64,000 nt of DNA, from assembly GCA_937926205.1 (NCBI GenBank), contig CALEYL010000074.1, positions 268,609 through 332,608 of the forward strand, written 5' to 3'. The notes below the pieces were generated by a model. That model saw only the letters and a list, made by a program, of their open reading frames with translations, was not told the origin of the DNA and did no database searches. Numbering within the stretch: position 1 is the stretch's first letter; every line of letters starts with the position of its first letter. Both the position numbers and the translations under genes were made by a program. This document shows, in pieces, positions 28,672 through 39,200 of this stretch. This stretch comes from an uncultured Saprospiraceae bacterium (GTDB taxonomy: Bacteria; Bacteroidota; Bacteroidia; Chitinophagales; Saprospiraceae).

Positions 28672-28735
28672 CTTGCTCGCGCGACGGCTCCGCCTCCCGT
28701 GTTCTATTTGAAGGGCTCTGCCTCTCCCTTTCAGC
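28672..28735 (+). repeat. Intergenic GC-rich repeat, copy D
   Basis: Begins at the stop of the lipoprotein gene. Shares CTTGCTCGCGC, GGCTCCGCCTC, CGTGTTCTATT and GGGCTCTGCCTCTCC with copies at 12315, 19909 and 20891. The same order of two hairpin cores is kept. Confidence 0.6.
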
Positions 28736-28854
28736 ATCCTGTTTTTCCCCAATCCGGCTCTCAATGACAGGCTTATTAAATAAAAACCAGGTTTGCCATA
28801 CAGCGAACAGTTGCGATAAGCCTATCTTTCCGCAGAATTACAATCGTCTGCAAC

Positions 28855-29442
28855 ATGAAAAAAGCGCGCTTGGAAGCTTTTAGCGATGGCGTTTTGGCCA
28901 TCATCATCACGATTATGGTTTTGGAAATAAAAGTTCCGCATGGTCGCGATTTTGCTGCACTGCAACCACTTATCCCGGTTTTTGTCAGCTATGTGCTCAG
29001 CTTTATTTACCTGGGCATCTACTGGAACAACCACCATCACATGATGCACACGGTTAGTTCCATCAATGGCAGCATTTTATGGGCCAATCTGCACCTGCTT
29101 TTCTGGCTGTCATTGATCCCTTTTGTAACAGGCTGGGTAGGAGAAAATCCTGTTGGACCGATCCCGGTCGCCATCTATGGCTTTATCCTCCTGATGGCGG
29201 GCGCCGCTTACTGGATTTTACAGCAAATCATCATTAAAAAACAAGGCGAACACTCCCTGCTCGCAAAAGCCATAGGAAATGATCTGAAAGGCAAAATATC
29301 TCCGATCCTCTACCTCACTGCCATTTTATCAACTTATTATCATCCCATCATAGCGGAAATTCTCTACGTTCTGGTCGCGCTCATCTGGCTGATTCCGGAC
29401 AAGCGCATTGAACGCATTTTTAATGAGGAGGGCAAGCATTAG
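28855..29442 (+). CDS. TMEM175-type potassium channel-like protein (DUF1211)
   Basis: Six-helix integral membrane protein of 195 residues. The first helix carries the family signature RLEAFSDGVLAIIITIMVLEIKVP (RxxxFSDG), which lines the pore in TMEM175 channels. Later helices lie at about 42-62, 78-98, 108-128, 142-160 and 165-185. Bacterial members have a single six-helix unit and form tetramers, selective for potassium to varying degree; ion choice here is not shown by sequence. The gene is monocistronic and convergent with uvrB. Confidence 0.88.
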   Translation: MKKARLEAFSDGVLAIIITIMVLEIKVPHGRDFAALQPLIPVFVSYVLSFIYLGIYWNNHHHMMHTVSSINGSILWANLHLLFWLSLIPFVTGWVGENPVGPIPVAIYGFILLMAGAAYWILQQIIIKKQGEHSLLAKAIGNDLKGKISPILYLTAILSTYYHPIIAEILYVLVALIWLIPDKRIERIFNEEGKH

Positions 29443-29471
29443 TTTAGCCGAAATCCTGCGAATCCTACCCA

Positions 29472-29488
29472 TGACAGATTTTCTGTCA
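29472..29488. terminator. Hairpin between convergent TMEM175-like and uvrB genes
   Basis: TGACAGA-TTT-TCTGTCA is a perfect 7-bp stem with a 3-base loop, followed on the plus strand by GTCTATCTTTTTA. A second small palindrome (TACCC-AACA-GGGTA) follows about 15 bp later. Likely terminator for the channel gene, possibly both ways. Confidence 0.5.
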
Positions 29489-29544
29489 GTCTATCTTTTT
29501 ATACCCAACAGGGTAGCTCTCACCTGATTCAGACCAACACTGTT

Positions 29545-31572
29545 TCACCCCGCCGCCGTCTTTATCCGTTCCTTCAGGGCAAACAACTCGTCGCGGAACT
29601 GCGCAGCTGTGATAAAATCCAGGTCTTTGGCGGCCTGCTTCATTTTCTTTTCCGTGTCGGCCACCATTTTCTCCAATTGGTCGCGGGTGAGGTAAGCCAT
29701 CACCGGATCTGCAGCCAGACTCGGGTGTTCCGGCTCGATGTAGGCGTATTCGTTGCGACCCCGGATGTCGAGAATAGAGCGTTGGTTCAGAATATCTTCC
29801 CGGGATTTGCCGATTGTGCGCGGCGTGATGCCGTTTTCCTCGTTGTAGGCCATCTGGATGATGCGGCGGCGGTTGGTTTCGTCTATCGTACGCTGCATCG
29901 ACTCCGTGATCTTGTCGGCATAAAAAATGACCAGGCCATTGGCATTGCGCGCAGCGCGGCCTGCTGTCTGTGTCAGGGAACGCGCGTTGCGCAGGAAGCC
30001 TTCTTTATCGGCATCCAAAATGGCCACCAGCGAAACCTCCGGTAAATCCAGACCTTCCCGCAGCAGGTTCACGCCAATGAGCACATCGAATTCGCCAAGG
30101 CGCAGGTCGCGCAGGATTTCAACGCGCTCCATGGTCTCCACTTCCGAGTGGATGTAGCGCACCTTCACGTTCAGTTTGGTAAAATATTTGGCCAGTTCTT
30201 CCGCCATGCGCTTGGTGAGTGTGGTGACTAAAACGCGTTCGTTCTTCAGCACCCGCTGCTGCACTTCGTCCAAAAGGTCGTCAATCTGGTTGAGGCTTGG
30301 CCGCACTTCAATAGGCGGGTCGAGCAGCCCGGTAGGACGAATCAATTGCTCCACAAAGACCCCGCCGGTTTGTTCCAGTTCGTAGTCGCTGGGCGTTGCA
30401 CTCACAAAAATGATCTGGTTGGTCATGCTTTCAAATTCCGTAAAGCTCAGCGGACGGTTGTCCATCGCCGAAGGCAGGCGGAAACCGAAATTCACGAGAT
30501 TCAGCTTGCGCGCCCGGTCACCGCCAAACATACCCCGCACTTGCGGAATGGTCACATGGCTTTCGTCAACCACCATCAGGTAATCGTCCGGAAAATAATC
30601 CAGCAGGCAGAATGGGCGCGTTCCTGCACGGCGTCCATCAAAAAATCGCGAGTAATTTTCCACGCCACTGCAATACCCCAGTTCTTTGATCATTTCCAAA
30701 TCGAAGGCTGTGCGTTCCCGGATGCGGCGCGCTTCCAGGTATTTGCCTTCGCGTTCAAAATATTTTTCCTGGCCGTAAAGTTCGTCTTCTATTTCCCGGA
30801 TGATCTGGTGCATGCGTTCTTTGGGCGCTACATAGAGGTTGGCCGGGAAAATAGCTGCCGTGTCCATCGCTTCGATGCGTTTGCCGGTTTCGATTTCGAT
30901 GCGTTCGATGCTTTCGATTTCATCGCCAAAAAACGTAACACGGTAACCATAATCCACATACGGCAGGTTGATGTCTACCGTATCGCCGCGAACACGGAAA
31001 GTCGCGCGCCTGAAATCCGTTTCGGTGCGGGAATAAAGGATGTTTACCAGACTGTGCAAAAAACCGTTTCGGGAAGTTTTCAATCCCTTTTGGATGCGAA
31101 TGATGCCGGTTTTGTAATCCTCGGGATTTCCCATACCATAGATACAGGACACCGAAGCGACGATGATGATGTCGCGCCGTCCCGACAACAACGAAGAGGT
31201 AGCGCGTAAACGCAGTTTGTCAACCTGCTCATTAATTTGCAGGTCTTTTTCGATGTAGGTATCTGTGACAAAAAGATAAGCTTCCGGCTGGTAGTAGTCG
31301 TAGTACGATACGAAGTATTCGATGGCATTCTCGGGAAAAAACTCGCAAAATTCTCCGTAGAGCTGCGCCGTCAGGGTCTTGTTGTGGGTCAGGACCAGGG
31401 TAGGGCGGTTCAATTGGGCAATCACATTGGCCATGGTAAAGGTTTTGCCTGAACCGGTGACACCCAAAAGTACCTGGGCCTGCTCGCCGGCTTGAATGCC
31501 TTTTACCAGTTTTTCAATGGCTTCCGGTTGGTCGCCCGTCGGTTTAAATGGAGATACCAGTTTGAAACTCAC
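29545..31572 (-). CDS. uvrB: Excinuclease ABC subunit UvrB
   Basis: DNA damage-recognition helicase subunit of nucleotide excision repair; loads onto lesions with UvrA and recruits UvrC. I choose GTG 31572 (protein starts MSFKLVSPFKPTGDQPEAI), giving 675 residues, close to the usual 673; the frame is open to ATG 31653 but the extra 27 residues are low-quality sequence. Seen motifs: Walker A LLGVTGSGKTFT, the beta-hairpin YFVSYYDYYQPEAY that clamps DNA, DEAD-box-like VVDESHVT, helicase motifs V and VI (GVNLLREGLDLPEVSLV; QTAGRAARN), and the C-terminal UVR domain that binds UvrC (about 630-670). The gene is single and uvrA is not in the window. Confidence 0.97.
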   Translation of the reverse strand: MSFKLVSPFKPTGDQPEAIEKLVKGIQAGEQAQVLLGVTGSGKTFTMANVIAQLNRPTLVLTHNKTLTAQLYGEFCEFFPENAIEYFVSYYDYYQPEAYLFVTDTYIEKDLQINEQVDKLRLRATSSLLSGRRDIIIVASVSCIYGMGNPEDYKTGIIRIQKGLKTSRNGFLHSLVNILYSRTETDFRRATFRVRGDTVDINLPYVDYGYRVTFFGDEIESIERIEIETGKRIEAMDTAAIFPANLYVAPKERMHQIIREIEDELYGQEKYFEREGKYLEARRIRERTAFDLEMIKELGYCSGVENYSRFFDGRRAGTRPFCLLDYFPDDYLMVVDESHVTIPQVRGMFGGDRARKLNLVNFGFRLPSAMDNRPLSFTEFESMTNQIIFVSATPSDYELEQTGGVFVEQLIRPTGLLDPPIEVRPSLNQIDDLLDEVQQRVLKNERVLVTTLTKRMAEELAKYFTKLNVKVRYIHSEVETMERVEILRDLRLGEFDVLIGVNLLREGLDLPEVSLVAILDADKEGFLRNARSLTQTAGRAARNANGLVIFYADKITESMQRTIDETNRRRIIQMAYNEENGITPRTIGKSREDILNQRSILDIRGRNEYAYIEPEHPSLAADPVMAYLTRDQLEKMVADTEKKMKQAAKDLDFITAAQFRDELFALKERIKTAAG

Positions 31573-31795
31573 AGTAGCCGTGTTTGTAGTTGTGGAAGAG
31601 ATTAAAACGCTGCAGGAGGGGGTAAAGTTCGAAAAAATGAATGATATCATCAAGCAATATTAGGAGAATGCTCCCCAAAATGTGCTTGTTTCAGAAGAAG
31701 AAGTTTAGAAAATTCTTATGGAAATAAGGTATAAAAAAATCAGCTTCAGCTGCTAATCAAAAGTTGTTTTTGCTAACAATTCAGGGTTCATCTTC

Positions 31796-33040
31796 CTACC
31801 CCATCAACTCCACCATCGCCACCGTCATCGCATTTACCCCCGTTCGGATCGTCGTAGGCGGGTGTGTCAAAAAACGGGGGGAATGCAGGGAGGGCAGCAC
31901 TTCTTTCGGCTTGCCTGCAACATCAAATTTTGTAGGATCCACAGCGCCAAGCCAGAGGAAAGCAATCGGAATACGGCCCCCGTCGGCATAATGCGCAAAA
32001 TCTTCAGAAAAAGTATACGGCGGTTCTTCGTGTATTTTGTCTTTGCCCAGATAAGCTTCAAAAATGGCTTCTATTCTGGCCGTTAGCCCGGGATCGTTGT
32101 AAACCGATTCGGTGAAAAACGGAAAAGGTTTGATTTCCGGAAAAAGCGCTTCCGGCAAACCGGCGGCAATCGCTTCTCCCCGGCATATACGCTCAATGGC
32201 AGCCATAATCTGATGGTAAACCGGAATGGTAAAACAACGAACGGTCAATTTGAGCAACACCTCGCTGGGAATAACGGTGCCTTTTTGGGAATTGGTTACA
32301 AAAGAACCGACCGTAACCACTGCTGGTTCCAGCGGATTTACCTCTCTGCTCACGATGGTTTGAAGCCGCATCACAATCGAAGCGGCCAGTACCACAGGGT
32401 CTTTTGTTTCACCTGGATAGCCGCCATGCCCGCCAATCCCTTTGACCAAAATATCCAAATGTGCGGCACAGGCCATGGCCGGTCCTTTCCGGATACCTAC
32501 CGTGCCACCGGGAAGGGTCGGACTGCAATGCCAGGCCAGCGCCATATCCGGTCGCGGAAAACGCTCGTACAAGCCGTCGTTCAGCATTTTCCGGGCGCCA
32601 TCACCGCTTTCTTCTCCCAGCTGACTCACAATTACGGCGGTCCCGGACCAGTACTCTTTCAGCGCAATCAGGTTTCGTACTACCCCCACGGAAATGGCCG
32701 GCACCATGCTGTGCCCGCAAAGGTGGCCGACGTTGGGCACAGTGCTTCGATATGGAATGTCGTTTTCTTCCTGTATGGGCAATGCGTCGTGGTCGTTGCG
32801 GTAAAGTACCGTTGGTCCGGGGCCGTTTTCGATGAGGGCTACCACCCCGGTTCCGGCCAGAAATGCCACCTGGTCACAACCCGCTTTGCGGTATTCTTCA
32901 GCTTGCCTGGCCGCTGTGTTAAATTCCAGCAGGGTTAATTCAGGGTTTGCGTGGTAGTGTTTATGAAGATCGAAAAGGTAGTCGTAATTGGACTCTGTTA
33001 AGGCTTCCACCTTTTTAATCAACGGATTAGGAGCGTGCAT
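31796..33040 (-). CDS. M20D-family amidohydrolase (hippurate / N-acyl amino acid hydrolase-like)
   Basis: Predicted zinc amidohydrolase of 414 residues releasing amino acids from N-acyl or amide conjugates. Family blocks: RNDHDALPIQEE (usual RAD-DALPI), HLCGHSMVPA (usual HACGHDxH; the metal-binding Cys and His are present but Ser replaces Asp), the catalytic glutamates in LGEESGDGARKM, LAWHCSP for the third ligand, and the final His in LPSLHSPRF. The lid domain with GIGGHGGYPGETKDPV is at about 190-305. No signal peptide, so cytoplasmic. The Arg-Asn in place of Arg-Ala-Asp and the altered CGHS motif suggest a divergent subfamily with its own substrate. Confidence 0.85.
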   Translation of the reverse strand: MHAPNPLIKKVEALTESNYDYLFDLHKHYHANPELTLLEFNTAARQAEEYRKAGCDQVAFLAGTGVVALIENGPGPTVLYRNDHDALPIQEENDIPYRSTVPNVGHLCGHSMVPAISVGVVRNLIALKEYWSGTAVIVSQLGEESGDGARKMLNDGLYERFPRPDMALAWHCSPTLPGGTVGIRKGPAMACAAHLDILVKGIGGHGGYPGETKDPVVLAASIVMRLQTIVSREVNPLEPAVVTVGSFVTNSQKGTVIPSEVLLKLTVRCFTIPVYHQIMAAIERICRGEAIAAGLPEALFPEIKPFPFFTESVYNDPGLTARIEAIFEAYLGKDKIHEEPPYTFSEDFAHYADGGRIPIAFLWLGAVDPTKFDVAGKPKEVLPSLHSPRFLTHPPTTIRTGVNAMTVAMVELMG

Positions 33041-33159
33041 AATGTCAATGTTATTATTTTATTGGACACAATTTTAAAGCAAAAAAGGGCCTGGGCTCTT
33101 ACCATTCCCAAAAATAAAGCTTCTTTTTTGAGAGCAGGCAGCGCAATTTGCCTTCCGTG

Positions 33160-33167
33160 TATCTTTG
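33160..33167 (+). promoter_or_regulatory. Possible -7 box upstream of the giant adhesin gene
   Basis: TATCTTTG fits TAnnTTTG, about 130 bp before the start at 33298. I do not see a well-placed TTG at -33, so this is a weak call. Confidence 0.3.
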
Positions 33168-33297
33168 TCACATAGGCCTTTCCTAAAGTCATTTTCACAC
33201 AAGATACAAGATTTGATTTCGTAACTTGGGCAGCGCACAACGCTTATCCTGATTCTTGTTTGTCTTTAGCGTAAAAAATTCTCAAAAACAATCTCAC

Positions 33298-36200
33298 ATG
33301 GACTTAAACGTACTCCCTACGCAAATAACAGAACCGCTAACGCAATGTACTCAACAATCCGGCAGTCAATGCAGACAACGCCATGTATGCACAGCCGTTA
33401 TGACAGCTGTTTTGATTTTAGCCGGCTGGTTTTTACCTAACCCTGTTTTTGCACAAACAACACAATTTCAAATCATTGGCCCTTCTCAAATTTGCCTGGG
33501 GCAATGTGTGACTTATGTTGCAGAAGGCATTACCAATCCCAATATTCCGTTCACCTGGAATGTATTGCTTCCAAATGGCGCCATTCAAAGCGGCAACGGC
33601 CCTGTCTTTACGTTCTGTCCGGAATTTGCAGGGGTGAACTACATTCAGTTATACGGTTTTGGCGTAGGCGGACAAAATACGATCCTGCTCGATTCCATAC
33701 AATTAATGGTCTTTCCCTTTGGAAATTACCAAATAGCGTCCAACGTAACGGAGGTTTGCCCTGCTGCCAACCAACCCGGAGGATCGGATCCTAATGATTG
33801 TGAAACCGTTTGTTCCGGCAGCACAGTGCTCTATTCTTTAGTTGGAACGCCTGGCGGCGCCAGCAGTTTTGTAACCTGGTCTGTTCAGGGAGCGGAAAGC
33901 TATGAAATTGACCCTTCTCTGCAGCGCATCACCGTCACCTGGGGCGGGCCGGGCAATGGCAGCATCAATGTTTTTACACAGGACAACGTCTGTCCCGGAG
34001 AAGCTTCTCTTTGCGTCAACATCCTGCCCAATCCGGAGGCTTCGTTTGAAACCACCCCGGAAACCACAGGCGATACGCTGCGGATATGCCGGGGCCAGGA
34101 AGTCCTGTTTCAAAATACCAGCCAGAATGCAAGCAGCTACCTGTGGCGACTGGGAAATGCGACGGCAGAAACCACAGATGTCAGTTATACCTTCAGCACA
34201 CCGGGCGTGTATGAGGTGACGCTTTTCGCTTACAATGCCTGTCTGTGTAGCGATACAGCGGCTTTGTTTATCGAAGTATTGGATGCTGAAAATCCGGGTT
34301 TGGATTGTATTGGCACCGTTTGCGAAGGAGAGACCGTAACCTATACATCAGATGCCATGTGCGGCAGTTTTGCATGGAACGTCAGCGCCAATGGAAATGT
34401 CATTGGCGGTGGTGGTACCGGGGATAATTTCGTTACCATCAACTGGCCGACAGGCCCCGTGGGCAGCGTAGAACTCCAGGTGAGCAGTTGCGGCAATCCC
34501 AATGTGTGTTTGGAACCGACAATTGCCACCATCCCGATTCTTTCCGACAACGCTGAAATTGCCGGCCCCGATCGCGTTTGCAAAGGCGAGACCAGCCAGT
34601 ATTCGCTGCCTGAATATGAAGGCACAACTTTCGTCTGGACGGTTTCCGGTTTTGGAACCATCGTTACCGGCCAGGGCACGCACGAAATTACCGTGGAGTG
34701 GTTCAACGGTTTCCTGCCCAACCAGTCTCAGCTCATCACCGTGACCTATGACAATTGTTACCTCGGCTGCGGTGGCACAGATTCCCTGGTTGTAAACTTG
34801 AGGCCCGAATTTCTGGCGAGCGGCCCCATTGAGGTTTGCGCAGGAGAAATAGCGGACTACACCACCCAAAACCTGCAAACCAACATGCCTTTTGCGGCCA
34901 ACTGGACTGCCCGTGCATCCGATGGTACGATCGTGTGGACTTCAGCTGCTGCAACGCCCGTCGCCTCGGTAAACTGGCCGGCAACCCCGGGCATTTATAC
35001 CTTGTCGGCGATTCCCGATGTTCCCGCCGATTATTGCGGCGATGCTTACGACATCAGGGTGGCGGTAGCGCCGCCGCCGCCATCACTCAGCTTCATTAAT
35101 GGTGAAGCCAATATTTGCCCCGGTCTGGCTTATACGTATACCGCCGACGGCGTCAGCCCTGCGCACAGCGTGCGTTGGGAAGTAAACAACGGCGGTACAA
35201 CAACGACTTTCTACGGCAACCCTCTAAACGTGCTCTGGGGCAATACCGCCCCCTATGAAGTTTCTGCGGTACAAATCAACAACAACGGCCCCGGCTGCGC
35301 CTCTGCCCCCATCAGCTTTACCGCGCAGGCCATCAGTGGATTTGTCATCAGCGGCGATCCGGATGTTTGCGAAGATCAAACCAGCGTATTTACGGCGCCG
35401 GTTTATTCCAGAGTCAACTACGTGTGGACCATTTCACCCGCAGACGCAGGCACCATAACCGGCAATCCGGATTCGAGTGTGGTGGAAATCCTGTGGCACC
35501 GTCCGGGCCTGGCCACCGTACAACTGGATCTTTGTTCGCAGTCGGCAAGTTTCAACGTGGATGTGCATCCCAAACCCCGGCCTGTGGTGCAACACCCGCT
35601 TGAGCTTTGTCCGAACACAACGGCAACGGTGCAAACAACTGCGCCCTTCGACAGCTATGCATGGGAAGATGAAAACGGCGTTGAAATTTCAAGTGCAGCT
35701 ACAGCAGATGTCGGGCCAGGCTATTATTTGGTCACAACCGAAAACCAGTTCGGCTGCGTAGGCGATACCACCTTTTATATAGATGGTTTTCCAGAATCTC
35801 AGATTTTTATTTCTACGCCAAGCGACCCTGGTTTCTGCCCCAATGGCCCGCTGGTCACCATCTATGCTTCAAGCAGTACAGCCGGTTATTCTTACCAGTG
35901 GTTCCACGACAATGCGCCGGTTGGGACAAATGCGCCAACCTTTGACACAAACGCATTTGGCGCCTATTTTGTCCGCATTTCAGACTCGAATGGTTGTCAA
36001 TACAACTCCAATACCTTAATTTTTTACGAGTGCTGTACTGCAACAGGAGTTTGCGCCGGAGGTGGCGGTGGCGGCAGTCCGGGGGGAGGCAGCGGATCTA
36101 CCTGTATACCCGGAACGGAAGTTCAAATGACGATCAACCCAACAGCGGAATGCAATACCAGCGATTTCGTCGCCAATATTCCCAACCTCGTTCCCGGCAC

Positions 36201-39200
36201 GATCGAATGGAATTTTGCCGATGCGCTTAGCGGAGCAAATAATTTTTCCAACCTGCTCAATCCAAGCCATACTTACTCCAGAGCCGGATTTTACCGGGTT
36301 TGGGTGCGGGCTCAAACGCAAAATGGCGGCAACCCAATAGCTTTGTGTTGGGACTTGCAGGTTGATACCGCCGAACTGGCTGCCGCTTTTGAATGGGATG
36401 GGGCTTGTCCGAATGCGCCCATTGAATTTTCCGACTTATCGACATTTTTACCGATTTCAGGCATCGCAGCCTGGTCCTGGGATTTTGGAGATCCGGCCAG
36501 CGGGATAGACAACACCTCATCGGCAACCAACCCGACGCATATTTTTGCCAGTCCGGGAACGTATACTGTGACTTTAACAGTAACCAGCACCACCGGATGC
36601 ACCTCTACCCTTTCACAGGAATTAGAGGTTTATGAACCGCCCACCGTGAGTTTCGATGATCCGCCGATTTCCTGTGAAAACGCAGCCATACCCTTTGTGG
36701 CGCTCACTTCTGCCAATGCCACTTACGTGGAATGGAATTTCGGGGATGCGCCTACCGGCGATGCCAATAGTTCCGAAGCACCGGAAAGCTACCACCTCTA
36801 TGCTGCTCCGGGAACCTATGCGGTGAGCTTGTTTGCCCAAAATATTTATGGTTGCCAAAACAGTTACACAGCAAACGTAGACATTATGCCCAATCCGCTC
36901 AACGGAAACATCAGCCTTTCCGTACCTTCTCCCCTTTGTGAAGGCGATGAAACAACCCTGACAGCGCCTGCCGGTGGTACATCCTGGGTGTGGTCTGACA
37001 GCACTTTTTTAAACGCCATCACCGTTGGCGCAAGCGGTGTGTACAACGTCACGCTGACCAATGCCGACGGCTGTACTTATGCACCACCGGCCGAAAGAGT
37101 AGATGTCATACCTGCTCCACAATCTGCCATCAGGGCGGTAGAATACAACCGCTTTTTGCAGCCCATCGCTTATTTTTATGAAAACTATGAGGCTTGCGAA
37201 GGCACGGACGTTTTCCTGCAAACCATCGGCGGGGCTCAATACAGCTACGTGTGGTCAACCGGAGAAACAACGACGGATATTGAGTTTTCAGAAGACCGCG
37301 GCAACCAGCTTTCCGCAGGGGTTCACGATATTTCTCTGACCGTGACCGATCTGACCAACAATTGTACCAATGTGATGACTTTCAGCATTACCATCCATGC
37401 TCTGCCGACACCTTTCCAGATCAGCGCATCGCAGGCAGGCTTGATTTGTGAAGGCAATCCAACGACTTTTTCTGTTGTCAACCCGATAGCGACCAACACT
37501 TACGAATGGAGCAATGGCGCGATCGGAACGAGTATTGAAAGCGGAGCAGCAGGCGTCTACTTTGCAACCGCCATCAACGAATTTGGCTGCGAACAGGAAA
37601 GCAACCAGCTGACCGTTGAGGCGGGGCCGAACATCAGCCTGATCCCCAGTGGATGCCACACGCGCTGCCGACCGGATACGCTGTGCTTTTCTCCGATCCC
37701 GGATGTGGTCAGCTATCAGTGGTACTTTGAGGGCGCTCCGATCGCTGGCGGCAACATCCCCAATGTCATTGTCGATCAAAGCGGCAGCTACTATGTGGAA
37801 ATGACCAATACCCTTGGTTGTACGTTGACTTCTGACCCGCTGGTGCTGGATTTATTCGACGGATTTGGCACGCTGGAAGGGGCTGTTTATTTTGATGTGA
37901 ACAACAACGGCGTGATCGATGCGGCAGATACGACGGTGAGCAATGTGACGATAGAACTTTCAGATGCAAGCGGCCCCCTGGGAAGCGTGGCATCGAATGC
38001 TGCCGGAGCTTACGCTTTTGCGAACCTGCCTGCTCCAAGCGACTATACGCTTAACATTGACACACTAAGTTTGCCGTACAACTATTACTACGCTATCGTA
38101 GATACGGCGCTTGCAGGATGCGATGTTGTGGCAACCGTTAATTGGCTGTTGCGTTGTACGCCTGCTTTGTCAACGCTGCAACTCAGTGCCTGCACCGGTG
38201 GCACCGTGGATTATAACGGCACCGCACTCGCGCCGGGCGCTCAGCAGGATTTCACTTTTGCGGCAAGCAATGGTTGCGATTCTGTGGTGACCGTTTCTGT
38301 GATGGAGTTGCTGCCCGTGACCTCTACCCTCCAACTCAGCGCCTGCACCGGAAGCACCGTGGATTATAACGGCACCGCACTCGCGCCGGGCGCTCAGCAG
38401 GATTTCACTTTTGCGGCAAGCAATGGTTGCGATTCTGTGGTGACCGTTTCTGTGATGGAGTTGCTGCCCGTGACCTCTACCCTCCAACTCAGCGCCTGCA
38501 CCGGAAGCACCGTGGATTATAACGGCACCGCACTCGCGCCGGGCGCTCAGCAGGATTTCACTTTTGCGGCAAGCAATGGTTGCGATTCTGTGGTGACCGT
38601 TTCCGTTTTGGAATTGCTGCCGGTGACGTCTACCCTGCAACTCAGCGCATGCACAGGAAGTACGGTGGATTACAACGGCACCGCACTTGCGCCGGGGGTA
38701 CAGCAGGATTTCACTTTTGCGGCAAGCAATGGTTGCGATTCTGTGGTGACCGTTTCTGTGATGGAGTTGCTGCCCGTGACCTCTACCCTCCAACTCAGCG
38801 CCTGCACCGGAAGCACCGTGGATTATAACGGCACCGCACTCGCGCCGGGCGCTCAGCAGGATTTCACTTTTGCGGCAAGCAATGGTTGCGATTCTGTGGT
38901 GACCGTCTCCGTGATGGAGTTGCTGCCCGTGACCTCTACCCTGCAACTCAGCGCCTGCACCGGAAGCACGGTGGATTACAACGGCACCGCACTCGCGCCG
39001 GGCGCACAACAGGATTTCACTTTTGCGGCAAGCAATGGTTGCGATTCTGTGGTGACCGTTTCCGTAATGGAATTGCTGCCGGTGACTTCTACCCTGCAAC
39101 TCAGCGCCTGTTCCGGGAGCACGGTGGATTACAACGGCACCGCACTTGCTCCGGGCGCTCAGCAGGATTTCACTTTTGCGGCAAGCAATGGTTGTGATTC

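Noticed and set aside
30346..31209. 287-residue open frame antisense to uvrB
   Set aside because: The sense strand encodes UvrB with all motifs.
31573..31653. 27-residue N-terminal extension of UvrB
   Set aside because: Low-complexity Ser/Thr sequence; GTG 31572 gives the normal UvrB length and start.
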